The notes under the pieces: generated by a model
Databases searched by the model: none
The model's input: only the letters and a program-made list of their open reading frames with translations
Told to the model about the DNA's origin: nothing
Origin: Alisma plantago-aquatica
Lineage: Eukaryota; Streptophyta; Magnoliopsida; Alismatales; Alismataceae
DNA length: 64,000 bases
NCBI GenBank assembly: GCA_963693085.1
Contig: OY856413.1
Location: 539,886,879-539,950,878, forward strand
Reading direction: 5' to 3'
Translations under genes and position numbers: made by a program
Shown here: piece by piece, positions 23,661-34,754 of the stretch
How the letters are laid out: every line of letters begins with the position of its first letter
How positions within the stretch are numbered: the first letter of the stretch is position 1

Positions 23661-24285
23661 ATGGAAGGCCAAAATGCACCCCACAAGCCACTTCAAGACT
23701 ACTTCATGCCTAGCAACTAAAAATCGCCAATTACTAGTAGGGTTGATCAAATTCTAGGGGAGCAATTCTCTATTCCTCTAGGTCTTCTTGGGCTCCTTCC
23801 CATCTTCTATGGCTCAGAGAGTGAGAACCCCTACAAGCACTTGGACTCCTTTATTGAAGTATGCTCCACCTTCAAGACACCGACGGCTAGTGATGATACA
23901 ATCTGGTTGACCTCATTCTCTTTCTCCCTCAAAGATAGAGCCAAAGATTAGTATGACTCAAGAAGGGACATCATGAGTTGGGAAACAATGAAGAATGTCT
24001 TCTTGAGACAATTCTACTCTATAGCAAGGTTAACACAAATGTGGCGTGTCGTGACAAGTTTTAGTCAAATGGGCAATGAGCAGTTCCACGATGGATGGGA
24101 GAGATTTAAGAAGATTTTGAGAGAGTGCCTGTACCATGAGTTCCCTTTGTTGCAGCTAGTTCAATCATTCTACTCTAGTTTATCTCTAATGGACCAAGAC
24201 ACAGTGGATTCTTCTTGTGGAGGAGTTTTCATGGCTAGGCCACCTGAGGAGATGGCAAAACACCTCAAGAATATCCGCATTGTTC
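23661..24285 (+). pseudogene. gag: Element A gag, N-terminal half
   Basis: From ATG 23661 one frame reads IPLGLLGLLPIFYGSESENP, then YKHLDSFIEVCSTFKTPTA, FSLKDRAKD, NVFLRQFY and FHDGWERFKKILRECLYHEF, which is the capsid-like core of Athila gag in normal order. In-frame stops are at 23718 (TAA) and about 23949 (TAG). The homology ends in PPEEMAKHLKNI near 24280, where the strand of the coding sequence switches: the next 0.9 kb is gag coding sequence on the minus strand. Confidence 0.8.
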
Positions 24286-25240
24286 TTTTTCCTCCTCCTC
24301 ATTTCTGGTGGCTCATCTAGTGCTTCAATGAATGGAGGATCATTGGCTTTTGCCTTGCTTGCATCAATGTGAGGTGGAACACTAGGGATGGCAGGACATG
24401 CAAATGGAGTATGACGTGGGGCACATGGTATCCCAAAATAAATAGGATGTATCAGTATCATCTTCGGCAATTTCAATCACAGTATCACCACTTGGCTGCC
24501 TTTGCTTTGCTTTGTCAACCTTTTTTTGACTTGAGGGGTGCTCAAGAGAGTTCCCACTTTTTATAACTGTCATAGCACTTCCTTGCTCATGGTGGATGGG
24601 GGGAGCTAGTTGTGGCTTTGGAGGAGGTGGAGGTGACACTTGGTGTTGAAATTGAGGTGGAGGGGAGAATTGAGGTTGGAAGGTGAATTGTTGGGAAACT
24701 AGTGGTGATGGAGGGGGAGGTGGAGTATAAGGCTTGGAATTGCCTTGAAAATGGTAGATGGGCTACACTTGCATGGGAGGTGGACTATAGAAAACTTAAG
24801 AAGAGGGCATGGGTCCACTTGCCACATGGTAGCTCGTGATGGGTTTTGAAGACAACTTTTCTTCTTGGAGAGCAATTATGGAAGATAGCTTCTCTACTTT
24901 CTCTTCTAGCCTTGCAGCATCTTTTTGAACATCATCAAATATTTTCAATCTATAGAGAACCTCTTCCTTAAACCTTGAGCTATATTTTGGACTTTGTGGG
25001 TCTTAGTAGCTATAGGAGTGAGGTGTCTTCCTTTTTTCACCATAGAACTCAATACAATTGATCGAGTGTCAAGGAACATTTGTCACCTAGTTCTTCATGA
25101 AGCTCACCATGTCACCAAGAATCTTCATCGCTTGCTGGCTTGAGTCATTATCAGTAGGTGTCACACTAAAGGCATATCCCCCATCATTCATCATGCTAGA
25201 AGCTCAAATTCTTGACCCTTCAACCAACTGCTCAAACAAA
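24280..25240 (-). pseudogene. gag: Element A gag C-terminal half, inverted in place
   Basis: On the minus strand this region translates, with few stops, into a continuous gag-like linker: a basic/acidic coiled segment (RLKIFDDVQKDAARLEEKVE), a proline-rich stretch (YTPPPPPSPLVSQQ and VSPPPPPKPQLAPP), then MRRRKKNNADILEVF. In Athila elements the last motif (a KKK...KFLEVF type) directly precedes the protease. The flanking gag N-half and protease are both on the plus strand. The simplest reading is an internal inversion with breakpoints near 24280 and 25210-25270. Flipping it back would restore the usual order. Confidence 0.7.
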
Positions 25241-25282
25241 GGCTAGACCAAATGTACTATACAAAATACACTCAAAAAGTGG

Positions 25283-26026
25283 GCTATCAAGAAAATCCCA
25301 TCGTATGCCAAGTTCCTCAAGAACTTATGCAATGTGAAGAGAAGGTCAACAGGGAGAATTCTAAAGAAAGTGAAGTTGACTGAACAAGTGAGCGCCATCA
25401 TACAAAAATCACTTCCCGTGAATAGAAAAGACCCATGAGCCCCACTCATACCTAGCTATATAGGGGGACATCACATAGACATGTCATTACTTGATTTAGG
25501 ATCCAGTGTGAATTTGATGCCATACAATGTCTATGTTGAGCTGGGCTTAGGCAAGTTGAAGACAACACATTGCACTCCCCACTTGGTAGATAGATCCATA
25601 AAAGTGCCTAGGGGGAAAGTGGATGATGTCTTGGTGATAATGGATAAAGAGAAAGGCACAGTATTCCCGACAACTTTCATTGTACTTGATATGGAGCCGG
25701 AGGATAGGAAGATTCCCATCATCTTGGGAAGGTCATTCTTATCTAGAATTGATACCGAGATTCATGTACGTAGTGACACCATGACGGTTTCATTCATGGA
25801 TATGAAGATTAAGATCAACATGTACAAAACCCCAACCTGGTGGGCCCGAGATAGGGATATTGAACATGATCACTTCACAAGTCTGAATGATCATTTCAAA
25901 AAAGGAGATCAAGATGGAACAATTGATAATGATTATTGTGATCAAAGGGATGAGGAAAACAGATTGAGTGCAAATGAGGGATGCATGTTTTGCAAGAATG
26001 GACACACGAGAATGTTAAACAGATGA
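25283..26026 (+). pseudogene. Element A pre-protease and retropepsin-like protease
   Basis: The frame begins AIKKIPSYAKFLKNL, the segment that precedes protease in Athila polyproteins, then has a TGA stop near 25420. From 25481 it reads MSLLDLGSSVNLMPYNVYVE, where DLGSSVN is the aspartic protease motif (DTG/DLG) that cuts the Gag-Pol precursor, followed by the flap-like and ILGRSFL C-terminal motifs. The frame then leaves known protease sequence (about 25840) and ends at 26026. There is no reverse transcriptase or integrase after it: within 70 bases comes the GTGGGAGGCACCCCACC sequence usually found after integrase. Confidence 0.8.
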
Positions 26027-26576
26027 ATGAATGAAGAATCGCCAAGTAGACGAGCTGTAGGCAAGAAACTCAGTGCTTGTGGGAGGCACCCCACCTAGGT
26101 TTGGGAAATTTTTCACCTAACCTCACATTTTTGATACTTTTGCTTTATTTTTACACAAACCTAAGTAAACACACACGCACACTTATGCTTGATAATTTTT
26201 GTTTTAGTTTTGATGAAATGACAGGTGAAATAGGTACAAGTTGAGAAATGAGGCAAATTTAGTGAAAAATGGTTGATACAACATCAAAGAGTTCGTTCAA
26301 GATAATAGGATGAATGATGAAATGATTTGATGATTTTTGAAGATTTTTGAAATGAAAGAGTCCAGAATGGCCATGTTGGTGTAGAACGGCCATGCTGGAA
26401 GAGATGGTTTTCAACAGGGAAAATGCAAAATTTGGCCTCCAGCAACACAACTGTACTGGCCAGAATGGCCGTGTTGGCATCTAGCCAAAACGGTCATGCT
26501 GGAGTGGAACAACCATGCTGGTCAAGTTAGATTTTAATAGGGAAAATTCGAGTTTTAGATGCGGGAAGCATGATCG
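26027..26576 (+). other. Element A post-pol spacer with CGGCCATGCTGG words
   Basis: The start (CAGTGCTTGTGGGAGGCACC, 26070-26089) looks like the sequence after integrase in Athila elements, implying deletion of RT-RNaseH-integrase. From 26365 words such as AACGGCCATGCTGG and GGCCGTGTTGG recur and continue after the copia insertion at 34750. No gene. Confidence 0.6.
26572..26576. repeat. Target-site duplication of copia element, left (GATCG)
   Basis: GATCG directly before the TG of the left LTR; identical to 34750-34754. Confidence 0.95.
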
Positions 26577-27284
26577 TGTTGGGGTTTTGTGGAGAAAACA
26601 TGCGCGGCGGAAGCGATAAATCCACGCAACCCGTAACAGGATCTCGTCGATAACAGTGTATTCAGAAATAGGTTTGCGGGATATACCTTATCGCGGAGCA
26701 AGTCCGGCGATGTCCCGCTGCACGACGGTGCAACGCTGCTTGTCAAACACAGACGGATCTTCTCTCCCGTTCGCTGTCGCAGGTTGATCCGGCGATGCTC
26801 CTTTGCGGTAGTGACGTATGTTGCTCGCAGCACGTACAGGTGGTCGTTGACGTCCTCCGAACGCAGGCGTCAAGGCGTATGCGTCTCTACTTCGTCCACG
26901 CGGATGGACGGAACTCCACGTCGCGCTTCTCAAGCCGGCGGGAAGGAGCGTGTCTCTGCGGCGGCGTGCTAGCGGCGCGTTGCTCTCCTTTCTCTCCTAA
27001 GGACGGCGACGGCTAGGTTTACGTACGTGAGCGTAACCTAAAAGCGTCTCTCTATATCTTATATAGATATCGGCCGTCTATCCTCCTTTAAATAGGATAA
27101 GAAGAGAAGTAGGGTTTCCTAAACCCATCGGTAAACAGAAACGTTGCGTTAATTAAAATGCTCGTGGATTAATTAGAATATTTCAGAATTCATTAATTAA
27201 CCAAATAATCGCATTAATTGATTAATTAATATCCGACTCCATGCAATCGCTTGGGATGGCTCTACGGGCATACATATACCAACA
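26577..27284 (-). repeat. Copia 3' LTR (left copy)
   Basis: 708 bp, TGTTGGGGTTTTGTGG at the left and GCATACATATACCAACA at the right. About 17 mismatches, mostly C/T or G/A, against 34042-34749 counted by eye. Confidence 0.95.
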
Positions 27285-27299
27285 GACTCCCACTTGCAC
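27285..27299 (-). promoter_or_regulatory. Copia terminal polypurine tract
   Basis: The minus strand reads TGCAAGTGGGAGTC just before the LTR start TGTTGG. A near copy lies at 28426-28440. Confidence 0.8.
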
Positions 27300-28425
27300 T
27301 TAGAGCCAGTCACTCCAATATTATTCTAATCGATTACATAAACATTTTAGTAATCAATGCGATTCGAAGCAATTTCAATCAAATCCACAATTATACTCCT
27401 ATTCCAACACATCCTGTGCGTGTGACCCGGTAGGCTCCAAATTACGTTGGCAGTGATATCCATAATCATATTATGATTTCACAAGCAATGATTGGTATCT
27501 AGCAAGACTTCATTGCTACCCAAGTAATTGGAGAAGTTGGAGAACAACTTGACCTATCATTCATGACTGGTGTTATAGTGATTGTATAGTTCCTTTGTCA
27601 CTGATATCCGGATTGAACTTAAGTCATGGAATTGTTATCCTCTTCAATGTTCAATCCATGTTCCTTGAACTAGAGCAGACTGTCTGAGATATATGTAAGC
27701 TCAATATCACATATTGACTCACATCAGCATGGCCATGCATTTCTCAGTCTCGCTTATCAAGTGGCAGAAATATCAAACTCCCGTAGGAAGGACAAATTCC
27801 ATCTACATCACTCACAGTCATCCCCATGTGTCACAGTGCACCCAAGCACCATCTTTATAGCAATCCTTATTCAGGACCACGGTGGATGATGTCAAAGTAC
27901 ACCGAACGACATGTGATAAGTGTAGTGACTTCAGGTCTAAGAACCACAATCACCACCATCATTATGAGATGTGACTCTAACTACCAATCATGGTATCCAT
28001 GTGTCACTCTCAAGGTGGGTCTATCCGATATACTGTTCTCTAACAAGTATCTATGTATTTGGTTTGATATCTCCATATCATGGATAATGAGATTCTTCCA
28101 TCAACCAACATACATTCTAATCTTATGTGTTATTGATGTCTATGGATGTTTCCACAATAACAACCGATTAGGGACAAAATAAGAATACATACTCTTAGCA
28201 TACATATGATCTCACTGTTCAGGTCATCAACCCAAAGACATATGTCATTGAGTATATTATTCTATAGACATCTATAAGTCTTATGGTCATCTCACAATAT
28301 AAAACACAAACATATAGATTGGAAACTTGCCTTTATTGATATGATCAATGTAGTATTACAAATCATTTACATAGTATCCCATTACAATCATCGAATGATA
28401 GTCTCTATGGGCATACATACCAACA
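27285..28425 (-). other. Copia extended 3' region between two polypurine/LTR-edge modules
   Basis: The polyprotein stop (28441) is followed on the minus strand by GTAAGTGGGAATC and then TGTTGGTATGTATGCCC, which imitates the LTR start. After 1141 bp of non-coding sequence the same module recurs as GCAAGTGGGAGTC followed by the real LTR start TGTTGGTATATGTATGCCC. The segment contains AATAAA (minus strand, near 28344). It may be a relic of an older, different LTR, or a long 3' UTR framed by a duplicated priming site. Frames on the plus strand here are not meaningful. Confidence 0.7.
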
Positions 28426-28440
28426 GATTCCCACTTACAC

Positions 28441-31400
28441 TTATACCCAATCACTCATGAATCTCAATCCAAGTGATCGAACATGTCCGTCATGTTTCTG
28501 CTGTGAAAGTGCTTTTGTGAGCGGGTCAGCCACATTGCTTTCTGTAGGTACTCTGCAAATCTTCACATCTCCTCATTGTACGATCTATCGTATGAGATGG
28601 AACCACCTTAGAATATGTTTGGAACGTTGGTGCGATCTTGGTTCTTTAGCTTGTGCAATTGCTCCATTGTTGTCGCAAAACAACTCAATTGCATCACCAG
28701 CGCTTGGAACCACTCCAAGTTCAGAAATGAACTTCTTGATCCACATAGCTTCCTTTGCAGCATTAGATGCGGAAATATATTCGGCCTCTGTTGTAGAATC
28801 CGCAACCGTCTATTGCTTGGAACTCTTCCAGCTCACAACTCCATTGTTCAGGCAAAACACAAATCCAGATTGCGATCTGTAGTCATCTTTGTCAGTTTGG
28901 AAGCTAGCATCGGTGTAACCCTTTACCACGAGCTCTTCCTCACCACCGTATACCAAGAATTGATCCTTAGTTCTTCTCAAGTACTTTAGGATGTTCTTTA
29001 CGGCTGTCCAGTGACATTCACCTGGATCTGACTGATACCGGCTCGTCATGCTCAAAGCATACAACACATCAGGACGAGTACATAACATTGCGTACATGAT
29101 AGATCCAATTGCTGATGCATATGGAATCTTACTCATGTGTGCTCGTTCATCACATGAACTAGGACACTGGGCTTTAGAGATTGTAACCCCATGGGACATG
29201 GGCAAGTTACCTCTCTTAGAATCCTCCATGCTAAACCTCTTTAGCACCTTGTCAATGTATGTGCTCTGGCTTAGGCCTAGAAGCCTTCTAGATCTATCTC
29301 TATAGATTTTAATCCCAAGTATATAGGATGCTTCGCCTAAATCCTTCATAGAGAAAGTCTTCCCTATCCAACCTTTTACTGTCTGAAGAGTAGGGATGTC
29401 ATTTCCCATCAATAGTATGTCATCCACATACAATATGAGAAATACGACTGTGCTCCCACTAACCCTTTTGTAAACACAAGGTTCATCTTCATTTTGACTA
29501 AAGCCAAACTTTTTGACTACTTCATCAAAATGTAGATTCCAGCTCCGAGATGCTTGCTTCAATCCATAGATTGACCTTTGTAGCTTACAGACTTTATTGG
29601 CTTCCTTTGGATCGATAAAACCCTCAGGTTGTGTCATGTACACATCCTCGAGTAAATTCCCATTAAGGAATGCTGTTTTAACATCCATCTGCCAAATCTC
29701 ATAGTCATGATAAGCTGCAATGGCAAGCATGATCCTGATGGATTTAACCATGGCAACTGGTGAGAAGGTCTCATCATAATCAACACCTTGAATTTGACGG
29801 AATCCTTTAGCAACCAATCTACCTTTATAGGTTTGAACATTTCCATCCATGTCAGTCTTCTTCTTAAAGACCCACTTGCACCCTATGGGTCTTACCCCTT
29901 CGGGTGGATCCACCAAGGTCCATACCTTGTTGGTGTACATGGATTCCATCTCAGATCTCATGGCTTCGAGCCATTTCTCAGATTCTGGTCCCTTAGTAGC
30001 TTCTAGATAGGAGGTTGGATCATCTGCTATGCCCAATTCGTCACTATCTTGAGTCACGAGAAATCCAAATCTCTCAGGCTCAAGTCGTGTCCTACTAGAT
30101 CTACGAGGTTCCTGTGTTACATTTGGAACTTGAAATTCCACAACAACTTGCGAGTCTTCATGTTCCTTATGTACCTCCTCAGGTTCTCTACTTTCTTGTT
30201 GGTCTCGAACTTCTTAGAGCTCTACATTCCTCCCACTAATTCCTTTGGAAATAAATTCCTTTTCAAGAAATACAGCAGTCCTAGCAACAAACACTTTGTT
30301 GTCAGTTGGTGTGTAGAAGTAGTATCCCCGAGTTTCCTTGGGGTATCCAACAAAATAGCATTTTTTCGATTTGGGTCCAAGCTTTTCAGGAAATTGTTTC
30401 CTAACATAAGCTTCACATCCCCAAATCTTTAACATAGACAAATTGGGATGATTCCCATTCCATATCTCATATGGTGTCTTTTGAACCGATTTGGAAGGTA
30501 CACGGTTAAGTGTAAACGCTGCAGTTTCAAGAGCATATCCCCAGAACGATATTGGAAGTTCGGCTGAACTCATCATTGATCGTACCATGTCTAATAATGT
30601 ACGATTCCTTCTTTCTGACACACCATTATGTTGTGGTGTACCAGGTGGAGTCCATTGTGATACAATACCACGGTCTCTCAGAAGGTCCTCAAACTCTTGG
30701 CTTAAGTATTCACCACCTCGATCTGAACGGAGTGCTTTAATACTCTTACCAAGTTGCTTCTCTACTTCATTCATGAAAGTCTTGAACATTTCAAGAGTTT
30801 CTGACTTGTGTTTCATAAGATATACATAGCCATACCTACTGAGGTCATCAGTGAAGGTAATGAAGTATTGATAGCCTCCTCTAGCATTTGATCTAAAAGG
30901 TCCACATACATCAGTATGTATGAGCCCTAGCAGATCACTGGCTCTCTCACTGTGTCCAGTGAAAGGAGTTTTGGTCATCTTCCCTAATAAACATGCCTCA
31001 CATGTCTCTAATGATTCAAAATCAAAAGAGTCTAGATAACCATCCTTATGGAGTCTAGATATGCGCTTCTCGTTTATGTGCCCAAGACGACAATGCCATA
31101 AGAATGTTTTGTTTGAGTTGTCAAGTTTTAACCTTTTAGTATTTACGTTATATATGCTAGTCTCAAGTTCTAACAAGTAGATACCATAAGACATAGGGGC
31201 ATTGCCATAAAAGATCTCATCTTTAGATATAGAAATAATTCCATTCTTAATGTGAAATTCAAATCCACTCTTGTCCATACAAGATACAGAAATAATATTT
31301 CTATTAATGGCAAGTACATAATAGAAATTCTCTAATTATATTACAAGTCCCGTAGGCAAAGATAAACTAATAACTCCAACTGCGGTGGCAACAACTCTTG

Positions 31401-32439
31401 CTCCATTAGCAACCCGCAGCTCGACTTGGCCCTTTCGTAAAGGCTTACTTCTTATCAGATCCTGCATATTAGAACATAGGTGAGATCCACATCCGGTATC
31501 CAGTACCCATGATGAAGAAGTATTTAAGTTTATCTCAATAACGTATATACCTGAAGTGGAGATCTCTATCCCCTGCTTCTTCTTCCTCAATTCCTCTAGG
31601 TAGAGAGGATAGTTTCTTTTCCAATGTCCAGGCTGGTGACAATGGTGACAACTGCCTTCTTTGGAGATCCCACCTTTAGCTTTGAGCGCGGATGACTTTG
31701 GCTTCTGCCCGGCCTTAGAACTTTTCTTAGCCTTGCCTTTGCCTTTTGACTTTCCCTTTGTCTTGCTGATCATCATCACAGACTTGGGCTTGTCTTTCTT
31801 CATCTGTGCTTTAGCTGTTCTCAACATTCCCAACAATTCTGACAACGGCTTGTCAAAATTGTTCATGTTGTAGTTCATGACAAAATGATTATATGATTCA
31901 GGCAACGATTGTAGAATCACATCAGTGGCCAACTCTTGACCAAGGGGAAATCCCAGCTTGGATAGGCATTCCACGTACCCAATCAAGGTGAGTATATGGG
32001 TGCCAACTGAGTCTCCCTCTTTCATCTTGCTTTTGAACAACGCCTTTGAGACATCATATCTCTCCTGTCTTGCTTGATGTTGATACATGTTCTTGAGATG
32101 TGTTACCATCTCCATGACATTCATGTTCTCATGCTCTTGCAACTCATAGTTCATTGAGCACAACATTAGGCACTTGACATCCACGGCATCATCAAGGTGC
32201 TTCTTGTAAGCATCCTTTTCAGCCTTGGGCGCATTTACGGCGGGCTCCTCTGGCTCTGGTGTTTCAAGGACATAGAGCTTACGCTCATGTGTGAGAACAA
32301 TTCTCAACGTACTAAACCAGTTTTGAAAGTTGGTTCCGGTAAGTTTGTCCTTCTCAAGGACCGATTGCAACGAGAACGTGTGAGTGTTGTTTGCCATTTG
32401 ATTGCTACAAAAGAAAAATTTGCATTTAGTCCAAAACAT
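28441..32439 (-). pseudogene. gag-pol: Copia gag-pol polyprotein with in-frame stops
   Basis: A single frame from ATG 32437-32439 to TAA 28441-28443. Gag occupies codons 1-290 or so, with a zinc knuckle CHHCHQPGHWKRNY whose final Cys is Tyr. Protease has VLDTGCGSHLC. Integrase (30214-31278) has the HCRLGH...CEAC zinc site and the D, SDRGGEY, NGVSERRNRT catalytic set. Reverse transcriptase (28810-30141) has the intact FLILYVDDILLMGND active site and CKLQRSIYGLKQASRSW. RNase H has YTDASFQTDKDDYRSQSG, then ends DPLTKAL...GLRF. Stops interrupt the frame at 31336, 30214, 28810 and twice near 28590. They fall between recognisable domains or in RNase H, and no frameshift was seen, which fits a young element. 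Gag packages the RNA; the other parts process, copy and insert it. Confidence 0.93.
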
Positions 32440-33189
32440 TTTGACTTGTAAAGATTTGATAAACGAGATTAATTAGGCCTTTAATTAATTACGCTCCCAC
32501 TATTTTATTCAAATTGATAGCCCTCACTATCAACTCGGAAGATTGCAACGCACAACCTTCTAGTGAGCCAAGACCCAAAATAATTGGATCAATGCCCAGC
32601 CAACGCTGGCGTCAAAGACCAAATACTAAGGTAGGCAACTTTTGCCAATTGCATCATATGCAACTCTTGGATAGATGATCATGCACAACTCCTTGCCATG
32701 ATGCATCTGTGTGCCTCTAGGTACTTGATCCTATCAAGGTTCCCTAGTTAAGTCCAACCCATAAGCCAACACGATGAGTGTGCACCCTGCGGAGGCAGAC
32801 CCACACACCCACCTTCACACTTCCACGAGATAGACAGTGTACCACGCGGAGGCGTGCCCACACATAGTCAATCAAGCTTTTCATGTGTGTTGCTTTATGG
32901 AAGGCAACTGAAACTTAATATTATTAATTGAGGGGTTTTATTAATACATATACATATCCAAACACCACATACTTATAGTACGTATCATATACTACTATAT
33001 CCACAACCACAAACGATAGACATGCAAACACAAATACATCGGTTATGGCCATACTATTGTAATCCTTTGGAGCAACAAAGGATTACGGTCCACCTATGGT
33101 CTTATGCATCTCATGCAACACCTGTGAATCAACCTGTAAGCACGTAATGATCAACATTACAATGAACAACTTCATGGATGCTTCGTGAG

Positions 33190-33345
33190 GTTGGAACTTC
33201 AAGTTGCTTCTTGGAATGGGATGTTCTTGTTTCTTCTCCTTGGACGCTCCTTGGAGTTGGATCTTCATGTTGCTTCTTGGAATTAGATCTTCATGGTGCT
33301 TCTCCATGGACACTCCTTGGAGTTGGATCTTCAAGTGGCCTCCTT
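33190..33345 (-). repeat. 66-bp tandem repeat in copia leader, about 2.4 copies
   Basis: Copies share TTGGAGTTGGATCTTCA and TGCTTCTTGGAAT. On the minus strand they encode a repeating 22-residue peptide (MKIQLQGVSMEK... then MKIQLQGASKEK...), so the period is a multiple of three and the frame stays open. Confidence 0.8.
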
Positions 33346-33751
33346 ACATCAAGTTTACAAAGACTAAAACTAATCCTATCTCTATTACATCATATGAGTA
33401 CAAACATAAAAGGAAAGAATTAATTACACTTTGAAATAAGAGATGAGGCTCGGCATTAAAGCCGAATACTTTATAAAAAGGATCCATATGTAACCATTAT
33501 ACATTCATAGAATTCACAAACAAACATATCCACAAGATCGACATCCACATTCATTCACAACATTCACAAAAGGGGATACTAGGCCATAATCGTGCATGCA
33601 CTCACCACATAAAACAGATTTTAAAGGCGACGTGTATGCTATCATATGTATATCTACATATACATATATACATATTAAAATTGCAGTACTTTTAATGCGG
33701 GACATTCCCCATTAAATGAATTTTGACTCCCACGCAGACAATGCGGGGTAC

Positions 33752-33811
33752 ACAGGGGCAGCGCCCCTGTGCGGGGATCCCCTCGTGGGGTCTCAGGGGC
33801 AGAGCCCCTGA
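33752..33811 (-). promoter_or_regulatory. Twin GC hairpins plus palindrome in copia leader
   Basis: ACAGGGGC-AGC-GCCCCTGT (33752-33770) and TCAGGGGC-AGA-GCCCCTGA (33793-33811) are two perfect 8-bp stems with 3-base loops. Between them GGGGATCCCC (33773-33782) is a 10-base self-complementary palindrome. They lie about 220-290 bases downstream of the PBS in the RNA. Such elements often serve dimerisation or packaging in retroelement RNA; that role here is inference. Confidence 0.7.
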
Positions 33812-34028
33812 AAGGTCTACGGAATTTTACTTCCGTGCTCTTAGGAAAATCACTATTTTCCATAGTCGACCCCGTCCAAAACGTCAAAAAACAATAGCCT
33901 GCGGCGTATGTGGAATTAGGTTTAGATTTGCACATTAACAGGTTTAATTCGCATCGTATGCAACATAAAACAGTATACAGCGATTCGATCATATCGAAAC
34001 GAATCCAAATACGCCGTAGATCGACGCT

Positions 34029-34040
34029 GCTCTGATACCA
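34029..34040 (-). promoter_or_regulatory. Copia primer-binding site, initiator-Met tRNA type
   Basis: The minus strand reads TGGTATCAGAGC one base after the 5' LTR end. It matches the 3' end of plant initiator tRNA-Met, the usual copia primer. Confidence 0.92.
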
Positions 34041-34041
34041 C

Positions 34042-34749
34042 TGTTGGGGTTTTGTGGAGAAAACATGCGCGGCGGAAGCGATAAATCCACGCAACCCGTA
34101 ACAGGATCTCGTCGATAACAACGTATTCAGAAATAGGTTTGCGGGATATACCTTATCGCGGAGTAAGTCCGGCGATGTCCCGCTGCACGACGGTGCAACG
34201 CTGCTTGTCAAACACGGACGGATCTTCTCTCCCGTTCGCTGTCGCAGGTTGATCCGGCGATGCTCCTTTGCGGCAGTGACGTACGTTGCTCGCAGCACGT
34301 ACAGGTGGTCGTTGACGTCCTCCGAACGCAGGCGTCAAGGCGTCTGCGTCTCTACTTCGTCCACCCGGATGGATGGAACTCCACGTCGTGCTTCTCAAGC
34401 CGGCGGGAAGGAGCGTGTCTCTGCGGAGGCGTGCTAGCGGCGCGTTGCTCCCCTTTCTCTCCTAAGGACGGCGACGGCTAGGTTTACGTACGTGAGCGTA
34501 ACCTAAAAGCGTCTCTCTATATCTTATATAGATATCGGCCGTCTATCCTCCTTTAAATAGGATAAGAAGAGAAGTAGGGTTTCCTAAACCCATCGGTAAA
34601 CAGAAATGTTGCGTTAATTAAAACGCTCGTGGATTAATTAGAATATTTTGGAATTCATTAATTAACCAAATAATCGCATTAATTGATTAATTAATATCCG
34701 ACTCCATGCAATCACTTGGGATGGCTCTACGGGCATACATATACCAACA
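34042..34749 (-). repeat. Copia 5' LTR (right copy)
   Basis: 708 bp, same ends as the left copy. As the 5' LTR it holds the promoter and the start of the genomic RNA. Confidence 0.95.
34524..34531 (-). promoter_or_regulatory. Copia LTR TATA box
   Basis: The minus strand reads TCTATATAAGATA. It is in the middle of the LTR with GC-rich sequence downstream, so transcription would begin around 34495. The same box is kept in the left LTR at about 27059-27066. Confidence 0.5.
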
Positions 34750-34754
34750 GATCG
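34750..34754. repeat. Target-site duplication of copia element, right (GATCG)
   Basis: Identical to 26572-26576. Confidence 0.95.

Larger units (their letters stand above)
32440..34028 (-). other. Copia 5' leader (untranslated region)
   Basis: About 1.6 kb between the PBS and gag. In transcription order it has GC-rich hairpins near 33811-33752, a stretch with 66-bp tandem repeats (33190-33345) and AT-rich sequence up to gag. An 83-codon frame on the same strand (33083-33334) covers the tandem repeats; whether it is translated is unknown. Confidence 0.75.
26577..34749 (-). mobile_element. Ty1-copia LTR retrotransposon, nearly complete
   Basis: An 8.2-kb element on the minus strand with two 708-bp LTRs (TGTTGGGG...ACCAACA on plus), a perfect GATCG target duplication, an initiator-Met-type PBS and polypurine tracts. 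Domain order is gag, protease, integrase, reverse transcriptase, RNase H, as in copia. Comparing LTRs by eye I count about 17 differences in 708 bp. Mobility in cis is lost because the polyprotein frame has several stops. It is inserted in element A between its protease and ORF1-like gene. Confidence 0.95.

Noticed and set aside
28457..30829. Plus-strand frames across the copia gene
   Set aside because: Shadows of the minus-strand polyprotein.
34029..34040. tRNA gene at TGGTATCAGAGC sites
   Set aside because: These (also 39694, 51772) are 12-base primer-binding sites next to LTR ends, without cloverleaf sequence.
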